From the NCBI RefSeq assembly GCF_900290275.1, contig NZ_LT985325.1, positions 172,807 to 236,806 on the forward strand: a stretch of 64,000 nt of DNA. Direction: 5' to 3'. This DNA comes from Prevotella merdae. Lineage in GTDB: Bacteria; Bacteroidota; Bacteroidia; Bacteroidales; Bacteroidaceae. The number at the start of each line of letters is the position of its first letter. Within the stretch, counting starts at the first letter, position 1. The position numbers were made by a program, and so were the translations under genes. The notes under the pieces are model-generated. The model was given only the letters and a program-made list of their open reading frames with translations. It did no database searches and was not told the DNA's origin. Below, piece after piece: positions 1 through 8,906 of this stretch.

Positions 1-474
1 ATCACTCGTCATCCTTTCCCAGGTCCTGGCTTGGCAGTACGTATCCTTGGCGACATCACTCCAGAGAAGGTTCGCATTCTTCAGGATGCCGATGATATCT
101 ATATCCGCGGTCTGCGCGACTACAAGGTAAAGCTTAGTGGTGAGGATGCACGCCGTGTGCTTGCTGCAGGTGTACCAGCAGATATGCATGATGGCGAGAT
201 AGAAGTATCGCTTTACGACCAGATTTGGCAGGCAGGTACAGTACTTCTCTCTACCGTTCGCTCAGTAGGCGTGATGGGTGACGAGCGCACATACGAGCAT
301 CCAGTTGCTCTTCGTGCCGTTACATCTACCGATGCTATGACAGCCGACTGGGCACACTTGCCTTACGACTTCATGGCTAAGGTAAGCAACGAGATTATCA
401 ATAAGGTTAAGGGTGTCAACCGCGTATGCTACGACATCTCTTCAAAGCCACCATCAACAATTGAGTGGGAATAA
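1..474 (+). CDS. guaA: GMP synthase (glutamine-hydrolysing), C-terminal part
   Basis: This is the 3' end of guaA, cut by the window edge; about 157 of the usual 500-plus residues remain. GuaA converts XMP to GMP with glutamine as nitrogen donor in the cytoplasm. The frame is open from base 1 and starts with the family motif [11 protein letters not shown], followed by the C-terminal dimerisation domain. It ends in KPPSTIEWE, a hallmark of the GMP synthase C-terminus that binds XMP. A strong hairpin terminator follows directly. The methionine-like TTG at base 31 is internal to the gene and is not a start. Confidence 0.96.
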   Translation: MTRHPFPGPGLAVRILGDITPEKVRILQDADDIYIRGLRDYKVKLSGEDARRVLAAGVPADMHDGEIEVSLYDQIWQAGTVLLSTVRSVGVMGDERTYEHPVALRAVTSTDAMTADWAHLPYDFMAKVSNEIINKVKGVNRVCYDISSKPPSTIEWE

Positions 475-484
475 TCTAAAGAAA

Positions 485-537
485 AATGAGGAACAACAGG
501 CTTTTGCATTGATGCCTGTTGTTCCTCATTTTTTTTG
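485..537 (+). terminator. Rho-independent terminator after guaA
   Basis: A perfect 17-bp inverted repeat (485-501 with 514-530, 12-nt loop) is followed by a run of T. It lies 10 bases after the guaA stop codon. Confidence 0.93.
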
Positions 538-571
538 TATTAAATAATAGGTACGTTATTTTCTCGCTTTT

Positions 572-602
572 TTTGTTATGTCCTCGAAAATAAGTAACTT
601 TG
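572..602 (+). promoter_or_regulatory. Bacteroidetes-type promoter for glnS
   Basis: TTTG at 572-575, a 19-bp spacer, then TAACTTTG at 595-602 match the Bacteroidetes primary sigma consensus. It is 46 bases before the glnS start and just after the guaA terminator. Confidence 0.85.
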
Positions 603-648
603 CAATCTATATATACTTATAATTAGAAATATAAAAAATAATCAAGAT

Positions 649-2364
649 ATGGCAATAACAGAAGAAAAACCAGTTGAAGAGAAGAAGAGCTTGAGTTTTG
701 TAGAACAGCTCGTTGAGCAGGACCTTGCTGAGGGTAAGAACGGAGGTCGTATACAGACCCGTTTCCCGCCAGAACCAAACGGCTATCTTCACATTGGTCA
801 TGCTAAGGCTATTTGTATGGACTTTGGTGTGGCAGAGAAATATAATGGTGTGTGCAACCTTCGTTTCGACGATACCAACCCAACAAAGGAGAACAACGAG
901 TATGTAGAGAATATCCTTAACGATATCTCATGGCTCGGATTCAAGTGGGGCAACATCTACTATGCTTCCGATTATTTCGACAAGCTGTGGGAGTTTGCCA
1001 TTTGGATGATTAAGAACGGACATGCATATATCGATGAGCAGACAGCTGAGCAGATTGCCGAGCAGAAGGGAACACCTACAACTCCTGGTATTGCTTCACC
1101 TTACCGCGACCGTCCTATAGAGGAAAATCTTGAGTTGTTCAACAAGATGAACACACCTGAGGCTGTCGAGGGTAGCATGGTGTTGCGTGCAAAGCTCGAT
1201 ATGGCAAATCCTAACATGCACTTCCGCGATCCGATTATCTATCGTATAATCCATACACCTCACCACCGTACTGGTACAAAGTGGAACGCATATCCTATGT
1301 ACGACTTTGCCCATGGACAGAGCGATTTCTTTGAAGGAGTAACCCACTCAATCTGTACACTTGAGTTTGTGCCTCACCGTCCACTTTACGACAAGTTTAT
1401 CGACTTCCTTAAGGAGATGCGTGGCGAGACAGAGAACATTCACGACTTCCGTCCACGTCAGATCGAGTTCAACCGCTTGAACCTTACATATACAATGATG
1501 TCAAAGCGCAAGCTTCTTGCTCTTGTTAACGAGGGTGTTGTAGCTGGTTGGGACGATCCACGTATGCCAACTCTATCAGGTATGCGTCGTCGTGGTTATT
1601 CACCAGAGTCAATACGCAAGTTCATTGATTCTATTGGCTACACCAAGTTTGATGCACTCAACGACATGGCACTGCTTGAGGCAGCTGTACGTGATGATCT
1701 TAACAAGCGCTCATTGCGTGTATCTGCTGTACTCGATCCAGTTAAGCTCGTAATAACCAATTATCCAGAGGGACAGACCGAGGAGATGGTGGCTATCAAC
1801 AATCCTGAGAACGAGGCAGACGGAACACACACAATAACATTCTCTAAGAACCTTTGGATTGAACGTGGAGACTTTATGGAGAATGCATCTAAGAAGTTCT
1901 TCCGTATGACTCCAGGCAAGGAGGTTCGCTTGAAGAATGCTTACATCGTTAAGTGTACTGGTTGCACCAAGGATGCTGATGGCAACGTTATTGAGATTCA
2001 GGCTGAGTACGATCCAATAAGCAAGAGTGGTATGGAAGGTGCCAACCGCAAGGTTAAGGGCACACTTCATTGGGTATCTGCCGACCACTGCAAGAAGGCT
2101 CAGGTACGTGTATACGACCGCCTTTTCACTGTAGAGGATCTCGGAGCAGACGAGCGTGAATTCCACGAATTGCTCAACCCAGACAGTCTTAAGACCATAG
2201 ACAACTGTTATGTAGAGGAGTATGCAGCAGAGCGCAAGCCAGGCGAGTATCTGCAGTTCCAGCGCATTGGTTATTTCATGGCCGATCTCGACTCTACACC
2301 AGACAATCTTATATTCAACAAGACTGTTGGTCTGAAGGACACTTGGGCTAAAAAGAACAAGTAG
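649..2364 (+). CDS. glnS: Glutaminyl-tRNA synthetase
   Basis: Charges tRNA-Gln with glutamine in the cytoplasm. The protein has 571 residues, close to the usual length for bacterial GlnRS. The class I signature HIGH is at residues 48-51 inside PPEPNGYLHIGHAKA, and the KMSKS-type loop appears as MMSKRKL at about 283-289. The C-terminal anticodon-binding beta-barrel follows. A direct GlnRS means this organism does not need to rely on the GatCAB transamidation route for Gln-tRNA. It has its own promoter and sits alone between the guaA terminator and a TPR gene. Confidence 0.97.
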   Translation: MAITEEKPVEEKKSLSFVEQLVEQDLAEGKNGGRIQTRFPPEPNGYLHIGHAKAICMDFGVAEKYNGVCNLRFDDTNPTKENNEYVENILNDISWLGFKWGNIYYASDYFDKLWEFAIWMIKNGHAYIDEQTAEQIAEQKGTPTTPGIASPYRDRPIEENLELFNKMNTPEAVEGSMVLRAKLDMANPNMHFRDPIIYRIIHTPHHRTGTKWNAYPMYDFAHGQSDFFEGVTHSICTLEFVPHRPLYDKFIDFLKEMRGETENIHDFRPRQIEFNRLNLTYTMMSKRKLLALVNEGVVAGWDDPRMPTLSGMRRRGYSPESIRKFIDSIGYTKFDALNDMALLEAAVRDDLNKRSLRVSAVLDPVKLVITNYPEGQTEEMVAINNPENEADGTHTITFSKNLWIERGDFMENASKKFFRMTPGKEVRLKNAYIVKCTGCTKDADGNVIEIQAEYDPISKSGMEGANRKVKGTLHWVSADHCKKAQVRVYDRLFTVEDLGADEREFHELLNPDSLKTIDNCYVEEYAAERKPGEYLQFQRIGYFMADLDSTPDNLIFNKTVGLKDTWAKKNK

Positions 2365-2370
2365 TTTATA

Positions 2371-2450
2371 TTTAATGTTTAATGTTTAATGTTTGTAGTT
2401 TAACAGGATTGTTTCCGAAACGCCAAACATTGAACATTAAACATTAAACA
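2371..2450. repeat. Tandem TTTAATG repeats in inverted arms
   Basis: The left arm (2371-2395) repeats TTTAATG three times and the right arm (2424-2450) carries the inverse (AACATTAAAC units). The transcript can fold into an AT-rich hairpin with a loop of about 30 nt. It fills most of the 94-bp gap between glnS and the TPR gene. It may act as a weak terminator, but a clear T-run is missing. Confidence 0.6.
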
Positions 2451-2458
2451 ATTAATTA

Positions 2459-3883
2459 ATGGACAACAAAGAAACTTATTTCAACAGCAAAGAATTTCGC
2501 AAGATACTCCAACGTTACGAACAATCTATAAAGATGGAACAACAGGAGTATTTTGAATCGGAAGAGCTGACAGACATTGCCGAGTTCTACTATAAGGAAG
2601 GTAGAGTAGGCGAGGCTATCAGCGTTCTCGACTATGCTATACGCTTGCATCCAGGTGCAGCTATGCCTCTTGTTTTTAGAGGACGTATGGCTCTGATAGA
2701 CGAGAACGATGTAGAGTCTGCACGTCATTATGTAGACATGATTGTCGACCAGCTCGACCTTGACTGCCTTTATCTGCAAGCAGAGATTATGATAGCCGAG
2801 AAGGATGTTGATGGAGCCGACCGTTTCTTGCGCTCCAACTTAGAGCGTATCGATGAAGACGATGTGCCCGACTATATTCTCGACATAGCAATGCTGTTTA
2901 TTGATTATGGTCAGCCGGATAAGGCGGCAGAATGGCTTGAACGTTCTGACGAGACCGATCTTATGGACTATCGTGAGGTTAAGGCACGCATAGCATTTGC
3001 CCATGGCGATTACGAGCAAAGCGAAAAGATATTCGAGAAACTTCTTGACGAGGACCCTTACTCTGGCCGTTATTGGAACTCGCTTGCCTCTACACAGTTT
3101 ATGAGCAACCGTATAAACGATTCTATAACGTCGAGCGAATATTCGATTGCTATCAACCCCAACGATCAGGAGGCTTTGCTCAACAAAGCCAACGGACTCT
3201 TTTCGCTTGGCAATTATGCCGAGGCGTTGAAGTATTATTCCCGTTTCTACAAGCTTGCCCCAGAAGAAGGAGCAGCTCCGTTGTTTATGGGTAATTGCTT
3301 GCTCAATATGGGTAAGGCTTCCGAGGCGCTGCCACATTATGAAGAAGCATTAAACTTGTTGCGCAAGCGTCAGATCAGCACTTCGGAGGTGTTGCAGTGT
3401 TTGGCATTCACTTATTCGCAGCTTGGACGTCAAGACGAAGCTCTTGCAAGTATTGACGAGGCTTTGCAGTTGTCTGATGTCAACAAGGGTGAGGTGTTGG
3501 TTGTCAAGGGACACATACTCTTGGAGAACAGCCGTGTTAAGGAAGCCATCAATTGTTTTGTAGAGGCTCTGCGTACAACCTCGTTCTCGCAAGATGTATT
3601 CTTTCGTATAGCCATCTCGGTGTTTGATTGTGGCTATCCTACAATTGCCTACCGTATGTTCAAGACATACATCGAGACCAATGACGATACTGGTGGCGAA
3701 GGGCTTGCCTATCTTGCCTCATGCTGTCTGCATCTCAACAAGAGGGACGAGTATCTTGAGTATCTTAAGTTGGCATGTGATAAAAATCCGTTAGAGGCTC
3801 GCAAGATTCTTGGCGACGAGTTTCCACAAGGTATGGAGCCGAAAGACTATTATAGTTACGCCATAAGTCGCCAATCTATTTAA
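2459..3883 (+). CDS. Tetratricopeptide-repeat protein
   Basis: A 474-residue soluble protein made almost entirely of helical TPR units, for example AEFYYKEGRVGEAISVLDY near residue 45, NKANGLFSLGNYAEALKYY near 245 and FTYSQLGRQDEALASIDEA near 325. TPR arrays bind partner proteins, but the partner cannot be named from the sequence. There is no signal peptide or membrane segment, so it is probably cytoplasmic. The gene follows glnS in the same direction and is followed 28 bases later by a DedA gene, so the two may be co-transcribed. Conserved TPR proteins of this kind are usual in Bacteroidales. Confidence 0.8.
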   Translation: MDNKETYFNSKEFRKILQRYEQSIKMEQQEYFESEELTDIAEFYYKEGRVGEAISVLDYAIRLHPGAAMPLVFRGRMALIDENDVESARHYVDMIVDQLDLDCLYLQAEIMIAEKDVDGADRFLRSNLERIDEDDVPDYILDIAMLFIDYGQPDKAAEWLERSDETDLMDYREVKARIAFAHGDYEQSEKIFEKLLDEDPYSGRYWNSLASTQFMSNRINDSITSSEYSIAINPNDQEALLNKANGLFSLGNYAEALKYYSRFYKLAPEEGAAPLFMGNCLLNMGKASEALPHYEEALNLLRKRQISTSEVLQCLAFTYSQLGRQDEALASIDEALQLSDVNKGEVLVVKGHILLENSRVKEAINCFVEALRTTSFSQDVFFRIAISVFDCGYPTIAYRMFKTYIETNDDTGGEGLAYLASCCLHLNKRDEYLEYLKLACDKNPLEARKILGDEFPQGMEPKDYYSYAISRQSI

Positions 3884-3911
3884 AACAATAACAAATTATA
3901 TCATACAGATT

Positions 3912-4553
3912 ATGAATTCTGCAGAACTTTTTCTTTGGATTCTCAACAATCTTAACTATTGGGTTGTTACGCTTTTCATGGCTATTGAGAGTTCGTTTGT
4001 TCCATTCCCGTCAGAGGTAGTTGTGCCACCAGCCGCATGGAAGGCTATGGATCCTGATAGCGGTATGAGCTTTGTGCTTGTAATAGTATTCGCTACAATA
4101 GGTGCCGACTTTGGTGCACTCATCAACTATTATCTTGCCAAGTGGCTTGGTCGTCCTATAGTTTATCGCTTTGCCGACAGTCGTTTAGGACACATGTGTC
4201 TCATAGACCGTGAGAAGGTAGAGAAGGCCGAGGCTTTCTTCCGTGAGCATGGTGCGTCTTCTACATTCTTTGGACGTCTTGTGCCTGCTGTTCGCCAGCT
4301 TATCAGCATACCGGCTGGACTTTCTGGCATGCGTGTAGGCAAGTTCTTGCTTTACACTACATTAGGAGCAGGTGTATGGAACACTGTGCTTGCCATTATC
4401 GGTTGGGCGATATACAAGTATACCGACTATAAGACTACACATGATGTATATCTTCAGGCTGTAAAGTATAGCCACGAGATAGGATATGTACTCTTGGTGT
4501 TGGCTGTTTTGGTAGTAGGTTTCTTGGCTTATAAGGGATTGAAGAAGAAGTAA
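3912..4553 (+). CDS. DedA/SNARE-associated (VTT) family membrane protein
   Basis: A 213-residue inner-membrane protein with about five hydrophobic segments. Two family marks are visible: MAIESSFVPFPSE near residues 21-33, an acidic re-entrant motif, and FGRLVPAVRQLISIPAG near 120-136, the basic F/Y-x-R-x-x-P-x-x-R motif. DedA proteins are thought to help phospholipids or undecaprenyl phosphate cross the bilayer and are needed for envelope integrity. The exact substrate here is unknown. A bidirectional terminator follows. Confidence 0.9.
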   Translation: MNSAELFLWILNNLNYWVVTLFMAIESSFVPFPSEVVVPPAAWKAMDPDSGMSFVLVIVFATIGADFGALINYYLAKWLGRPIVYRFADSRLGHMCLIDREKVEKAEAFFREHGASSTFFGRLVPAVRQLISIPAGLSGMRVGKFLLYTTLGAGVWNTVLAIIGWAIYKYTDYKTTHDVYLQAVKYSHEIGYVLLVLAVLVVGFLAYKGLKKK

Positions 4554-4584
4554 GAATACACATTATATAATTACTACCATTCTA

Positions 4585-4640
4585 TATTACAATGATAAAG
4601 GGCTATGGCTTTAAAGCCATAGCCCTTTATCATTGTAATA
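4585..4640. terminator. Bidirectional terminator, perfect 28-bp inverted repeat
   Basis: Bases 4585-4612 pair perfectly with 4613-4640 with almost no loop. The hairpin separates the convergent DedA and mannose-1-phosphate guanylyltransferase genes. It probably stops transcription from both sides. Confidence 0.8.
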
Positions 4641-4651
4641 TCAAATATTTT

Positions 4652-5719
4652 TTAGTTTTCCTCAGCAAACTGTCGTATGCGCTGTTCCTCAGATAGCTTG
4701 CATACAAGCAAGGCGTTGTCCTTTTCGGCAACGATGTAGCCGTCAAGACCTTGTACCACAACCTTCTTCTCCTGGGTGGTGTGCACAATGCAGTTGTGCG
4801 AATCGTAGAAGTGGATATTGTCGCCAATGGCAGTATTACCATATAGGTCGTGCTTTGTCTGTATCATAAGTGATGTCCATGTTCCAAGGTCGCTCCAACC
4901 AAAGTCTGCCGGGCAAACAAATATCTCCTCAGCCTTTTCCATAATGGCATAGTCTACAGAGATATTCTCGCATTCAGGATATTTCTGGTCTATCATAGCC
5001 TGCTCCTCCGGAGTGCCGTAGATGTCGAGCATGCTCTCGAAAATCTTGCTTATTGCCGGGTTGTAAATACGGAAAGCGTTGACGATAGTAGATACGCTCC
5101 AGATAAATATGCCAGCATTCCAGAAGTAGTTCTTGTGCGAGATATATTCCTTTGCTGTCTGCAAGTCTGGCTTTTCGCGGAACGAGTCGATGCGGTATAT
5201 CTCCTTATTGCGTGGCGAAGCTGTAGATAGGTCGGCTTGAATATATCCGTATCCAGTTTCTGGTCGTGTTGCATTCATGCCGAGTGTAACAATAGCATCA
5301 GTTTCGGCAGTAAACTTAAGGCACGAAGATATAATGCGGCGGAACTCGTCAGTATCTGTAACGATATGGTCACTTGGGGTCACCACAATGTTAGCCTTTG
5401 GATTCTTGGCCTTGATATGCCAGCTAACGTATGCAATACACGGAGCTGTGTTGCGACGGCATGGCTCAAGCAGTATATTGCCTTGTGGAATATCGGGCAA
5501 TTGTTCGCGTACGATGTCAGCATACTTCTTGTTTGTTACTACCCATACATTTTCGGGCGGACATATTCCTTTAAAACGTTCGTATGTAAGCTGCAAAAGC
5601 GTGCGACCAACGCCTAGTATGTCGATGAACTGTTTAGGGCGGTCTACTGTGCTCATAGGCCAGAATCTGCTGCCTACACCGCCTGCCATAATTACCAGAT
5701 GATTACTTACTTGCGCCAT
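4652..5719 (-). CDS. manC: Mannose-1-phosphate guanylyltransferase
   Basis: Makes GDP-mannose from GTP and mannose-1-phosphate, the donor for mannose and fucose in surface glycans. The 355-residue protein starts with the nucleotidyltransferase signature MAGGVGSRFWPMS (residues 11-23) followed by RPKQF, and has the sugar-binding motif FGWSDLGTW near residue 275. It matches the short, single-domain form with no C-terminal isomerase domain. It lies alone between a bidirectional terminator and an AT-rich gap. The symbol rests on family resemblance. Confidence 0.92.
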   Translation of the reverse strand: MAQVSNHLVIMAGGVGSRFWPMSTVDRPKQFIDILGVGRTLLQLTYERFKGICPPENVWVVTNKKYADIVREQLPDIPQGNILLEPCRRNTAPCIAYVSWHIKAKNPKANIVVTPSDHIVTDTDEFRRIISSCLKFTAETDAIVTLGMNATRPETGYGYIQADLSTASPRNKEIYRIDSFREKPDLQTAKEYISHKNYFWNAGIFIWSVSTIVNAFRIYNPAISKIFESMLDIYGTPEEQAMIDQKYPECENISVDYAIMEKAEEIFVCPADFGWSDLGTWTSLMIQTKHDLYGNTAIGDNIHFYDSHNCIVHTTQEKKVVVQGLDGYIVAEKDNALLVCKLSEEQRIRQFAEEN

Positions 5720-5940
5720 ATATTAATTGTATTATGTTTCTAATGTTTTAAGAATAATTTTCAATATTAATATCTACAAAGATAGTCAAAATAAGTTATA
5801 TAAGGTTGGTTTTATCAATAAAACATTAAAAAATAGTGTTTTTATGTGCTTTTATGCCTTAAATGTATGATTTTTATACCTTTAAATCAATGTTTATTGA
5901 GCTTTTAAGGTGTAGTTTGTTACTCTTTTAAAGCGGTATT
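5720..5940. other. AT-rich intergenic region upstream of manC
   Basis: No gene is visible in these 221 bases. A TATCTTTG on the minus strand (5777-5784) could be the -7 element of the manC promoter, but no TTTG lies at the proper distance upstream. Confidence 0.4.
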
Positions 5941-6285
5941 TTAGAAGTCGAATAGTAAAATTTGTGTATTGTTTTTCTGGTTGTCTTTATAGGTATCTTC
6001 ATTTTTGTCGTTGTTTTCGCCAAACTGTAGCATAAGTTTTTGCGTTTCATTCGATTTAGGATTTAGGCGATACAATCCTCTTTTCTCGCAATGTTCTACC
6101 GGAGCTGTGCTGTGTCTTGAGTTGGCAAGTAGCCATCTCTGCACGTCTATGCGCACATTGTCAAAGTCTATTGGCGAGAATAGCGTATTGCGTTGGTTGT
6201 GTACGTGTATAGCTATCTTGTGCACCGACAGTCCGTCGTTGCCAGCCTCGTACAAAGTCTCCAATATCTCCTTTTCGTATTTCAT
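5941..6285 (-). CDS. Small conserved protein, possible winged-helix DNA-binding
   Basis: A 114-residue protein not assigned to a named family with certainty. Its first 80 residues read like a winged helix: EILETLYEAGNDGLSVHKI would be helix 1 and 2, VRIDVQRWLLAN the recognition helix, and KRGLYRLNP the wing. The rest is a polar, Asn- and Lys-rich tail ending in LLFDF. It shares strand and neighbourhood with the next winged-helix gene, from which a terminator separates it. A regulatory or nucleoid role is an inference. Confidence 0.5.
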   Translation of the reverse strand: MKYEKEILETLYEAGNDGLSVHKIAIHVHNQRNTLFSPIDFDNVRIDVQRWLLANSRHSTAPVEHCEKRGLYRLNPKSNETQKLMLQFGENNDKNEDTYKDNQKNNTQILLFDF

Positions 6286-6304
6286 GTGGTTTAGGTCTTA
6301 AGCC

Positions 6305-6356
6305 GAAAAAGGAGCTGTATGCATATCGTTGTCGACATGCGTGCAGCTCCTTTTTT
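6305..6356 (-). terminator. Hairpin terminator downstream of the 6393-6689 gene
   Basis: GGAGCTG and CAGCTCC arms (6311-6323 and 6338-6350) are flanked by A-run and T-run, so the hairpin can work in either direction. It lies right after the stop of the minus-strand winged-helix gene. Confidence 0.75.
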
Positions 6357-6392
6357 ATAGTATAAATGTTATAGTCTCTTCTGATGTAGAGA

Positions 6393-6689
6393 TTAAGCGA
6401 GAGTGATGAGGTATTCCTCGTTCTTCACCTTGCCTTCTTTCAAGAGCCAGCCAGTGCCGAGGTATACTTCCTCTGTGCTGATGTTGGCAGCCTTAGCGAT
6501 TTCGGCTACGCTCATAGGCTTCTCGGCTGCTGCCAATGCCTGATAAACGTCACCGGCACGGAAACCAGCGTTCTCTGCACTAACAGCGATTTCTACTTTC
6601 TTGGTAGTAGTGCGCTTGGCAGTAGTTGTCTTTGTAGTTGCAGCCTTCTTTGTTGCAGTCTTCTTTACAGTTGCTTTCTTTTCTGTCAT
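6393..6689 (-). CDS. Winged-helix protein with a Lys/Ala/Thr-rich basic tail
   Basis: A 98-residue protein in two parts. Residues 1-31 are a low-complexity basic tail built from KKTAT, KKAATT and KRTTTKK units, like the tails of histone H1-like bacterial proteins. Residues 35-98 form a small winged-helix domain (VYQALAAAEKPMSVAEIAKAANIS, then VYLGTGWLLKEGKVK), resembling the DUF2582 family. The fold and charge suggest non-specific DNA binding in the nucleoid. It has its own terminator. A minus-strand TACTTTTG at 6818-6825 could be part of its promoter. Confidence 0.7.
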   Translation of the reverse strand: MTEKKATVKKTATKKAATTKTTTAKRTTTKKVEIAVSAENAGFRAGDVYQALAAAEKPMSVAEIAKAANISTEEVYLGTGWLLKEGKVKNEEYLITLA

Positions 6690-6860
6690 AATTTAGTATA
6701 AATACATTAAAACTCTTCTTAATCTCAACGATCTTGAAGTCTACTTTTTTTGATTATATTAAGCTGTTGTGTGTCACTTTTTCAAGTGTTGTTAGCGTTC
6801 ACAACAACTAACTATGGCAAAAGTAGTCATTTATTTTCAATAAGTTGCGGTATTTTGCAC

Positions 6861-6886
6861 AAAAAAAGCCCGATTGCTCGGGCTTT
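6861..6886 (-). terminator. Rho-independent terminator after aspS
   Basis: AAGCCCGA and TCGGGCTT arms enclose a 4-nt loop, with a T-run on the minus strand. It lies about 95 bases past the aspS stop codon. Confidence 0.85.
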
Positions 6887-6979
6887 CTTTTGATAGTATT
6901 ATTTTTTTTGACGTATATCAACCGTAAAATGACATATTGTATACTTGTATACGTGCAAAATATTATTATTTGGCAATAT

Positions 6980-8743
6980 TTAGTCTTCTTTGATATTAAC
7001 CTTAAGTTGCAGCTCGTCAAGTTGTTTTGGGTCGAGCACAGAAGGTGCGTCAAGCATAACGTCGCGTCCGCTGTTGTTCTTTGGGAATGCAATGCAGTCG
7101 CGTATAGAATCGAGACCAGCCATAATAGACACAAAGCGGTCGAGACCGAATGCAAGACCTGCGTGAGGAGGTGCTCCGTACTTGAAGGCATTGATAAGGA
7201 ATCCAAACTGAGCCATAGCGCGCTCTTCTGTGAATCCAAGGATGCCGAACATCTTCTCCTGAAGCTTGCTGTCGTGTATACGGAGGCTTCCGCCACCAAC
7301 CTCGATACCGTTGCATACAAAGTCGTATGCCTTGGCACGTACCTGCTCTGGATGTTCATCGAGCAATGGTATATCTTCTGGGTTAGGCATAGTGAACGGG
7401 TGGTGTGTAGCCATAAGGCGCTGCTCCTCGTCGCTCCATTCGAACAGAGGGAAGTCGATAATCCACAAGCACTCAAACTTGTTCTTGTCGCGCAGACCTA
7501 AACGGTCTCCCATCTCAAGACGCAGTGTGCAGAGCTGTACACGTGTCTTGTTTGCATTATCGCCTGAAAGGATAAGCACAAGGTCACCGTCCTTGGCACC
7601 AGTTGTCTCCTTAACCTTGGCAAGAACCTCAGGTGTGTAGAACTTGTCTACCGACGACTTCACTGTGCCATCCTCGTTGAACTTGATGTATACCAATCCC
7701 TTAGCACCCACCTGTGGACGCTTAACAAAGTCGGTTAACTGATCAAGCTGCTTGCGTGTATAGTTTGCGCAACCAGGTACACATATACCACCGATGTAAG
7801 CAGCATCGTTGAATACAGAGAAAGTGCCAGTGCCCTTAAGGTCGTCCATCAGTTCTACAAACTCCATACCGAAGCGCAAGTCAGGCTTATCGCTACCAAA
7901 GCGGCGCATAGCCTCGTGCCATGTCATCTGCTGCAGCTTAGCAGGCAGTTCGACACCACGTACTTCCTTAAACAGATGGCGTGCCATATCCTCGAAGAGG
8001 TTGATTACATCGTCTTGGTCAACAAACGACATCTCGCAGTCAATCTGTGTGAATTCAGGCTGACGGTCGGCACGAAGGTCTTCGTCACGGAAACATTTTG
8101 CAATTTGGAAGTAACGGTCGAAACCGCTAATCATAAGTAGCTGCTTCAATGTTTGCGGGCTCTGTGGCAGAGCATAGAACTGTCCTGGGTTCATACGCGA
8201 AGGAACAACAAAGTCGCGAGCGCCTTCAGGTGTAGAACCAATAAGAATAGGAGTCTCAACCTCAATAAAGTTCTGAGCATCGAGGAAGTTGCGTATAAGG
8301 ATAGTCATACGATGACGCAGCTCCAAGTTCTTGCGTACAGTAGGGCGACGCAAGTCAAGGTAGCGATACTTCATACGGATATCGTCGCCTCCGTCTGTGT
8401 TGTCCTCAATAGTGAATGGAGGTGTTGCACTCTCAGATAGGATGTTCAACTCAGTGGCTAAAATCTCGATGTCGCCAGTAGGAAGGTTGGCATTCTTGCT
8501 CTCACGCTCGTTTACCACACCAGTTACCTGTATGCAGTATTCGCGTCCAAGCTTGCTTGCACGTGCACAAAGCTCGCTGTCGTCAGAGTCGTTGAACACA
8601 AGCTGTGTGATACCATATCGATCACGCAGGTCGACAAAAGCCATGCCGCCCATCTTTCTAACACGCTGTACCCATCCGGCAAGTGTCACTGTCTTGCCGT
8701 TATCAGAGAGGCGAAGCTCTCCACAAGTGTTTGTTCTATACAT
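6980..8743 (-). CDS. aspS: Aspartyl-tRNA synthetase
   Basis: Charges tRNA-Asp in the cytoplasm. The 587-residue length is that of the long bacterial form with a GAD insertion domain. The N-terminal OB-fold ([19 protein letters not shown], about residues 15-33) is followed by class II motif 2, [19 protein letters not shown] near residues 217-235, and motif 3, [10 protein letters not shown] near 533-542. It has its own promoter upstream and a hairpin terminator downstream, so it is probably monocistronic. Confidence 0.97.
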   Translation of the reverse strand: MYRTNTCGELRLSDNGKTVTLAGWVQRVRKMGGMAFVDLRDRYGITQLVFNDSDDSELCARASKLGREYCIQVTGVVNERESKNANLPTGDIEILATELNILSESATPPFTIEDNTDGGDDIRMKYRYLDLRRPTVRKNLELRHRMTILIRNFLDAQNFIEVETPILIGSTPEGARDFVVPSRMNPGQFYALPQSPQTLKQLLMISGFDRYFQIAKCFRDEDLRADRQPEFTQIDCEMSFVDQDDVINLFEDMARHLFKEVRGVELPAKLQQMTWHEAMRRFGSDKPDLRFGMEFVELMDDLKGTGTFSVFNDAAYIGGICVPGCANYTRKQLDQLTDFVKRPQVGAKGLVYIKFNEDGTVKSSVDKFYTPEVLAKVKETTGAKDGDLVLILSGDNANKTRVQLCTLRLEMGDRLGLRDKNKFECLWIIDFPLFEWSDEEQRLMATHHPFTMPNPEDIPLLDEHPEQVRAKAYDFVCNGIEVGGGSLRIHDSKLQEKMFGILGFTEERAMAQFGFLINAFKYGAPPHAGLAFGLDRFVSIMAGLDSIRDCIAFPKNNSGRDVMLDAPSVLDPKQLDELQLKVNIKED

Positions 8744-8780
8744 TATTTATATTGTATTTTGTATTTTCGCTATTTTAGCA

Positions 8781-8812
8781 CAAAGTTATATCGTTTATTC
8801 TGAACTACCAAA
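8781..8812 (-). promoter_or_regulatory. Promoter for aspS
   Basis: On the minus strand TTTG (8809-8812), a 20-bp spacer and TAACTTTG (8781-8788) fit the Bacteroidetes consensus, 38 bases before the aspS start. Confidence 0.75.
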
Positions 8813-8842
8813 TTTATCACCCGTAATCTCACGAAAATATAT

Positions 8843-8850
8843 TATCTTTG
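8843..8850 (+). promoter_or_regulatory. Possible -7 element for the hsd operon
   Basis: TATCTTTG lies 57 bases before the hsdR start. No TTTG is found at 19-20 bp upstream, so the call is weak. Confidence 0.35.
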
Positions 8851-8906
8851 TAGGCAAATAGGCTAAAGCCGTACAAACCTAAGTGTAACGATAAAAAAGA
8901 TAAGAT

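Noticed and set aside
6845..7501. Long plus-strand open frame opposite aspS
   Set aside because: It is a shadow of aspS: cysteine-rich, no known domain, and no promoter of its own.
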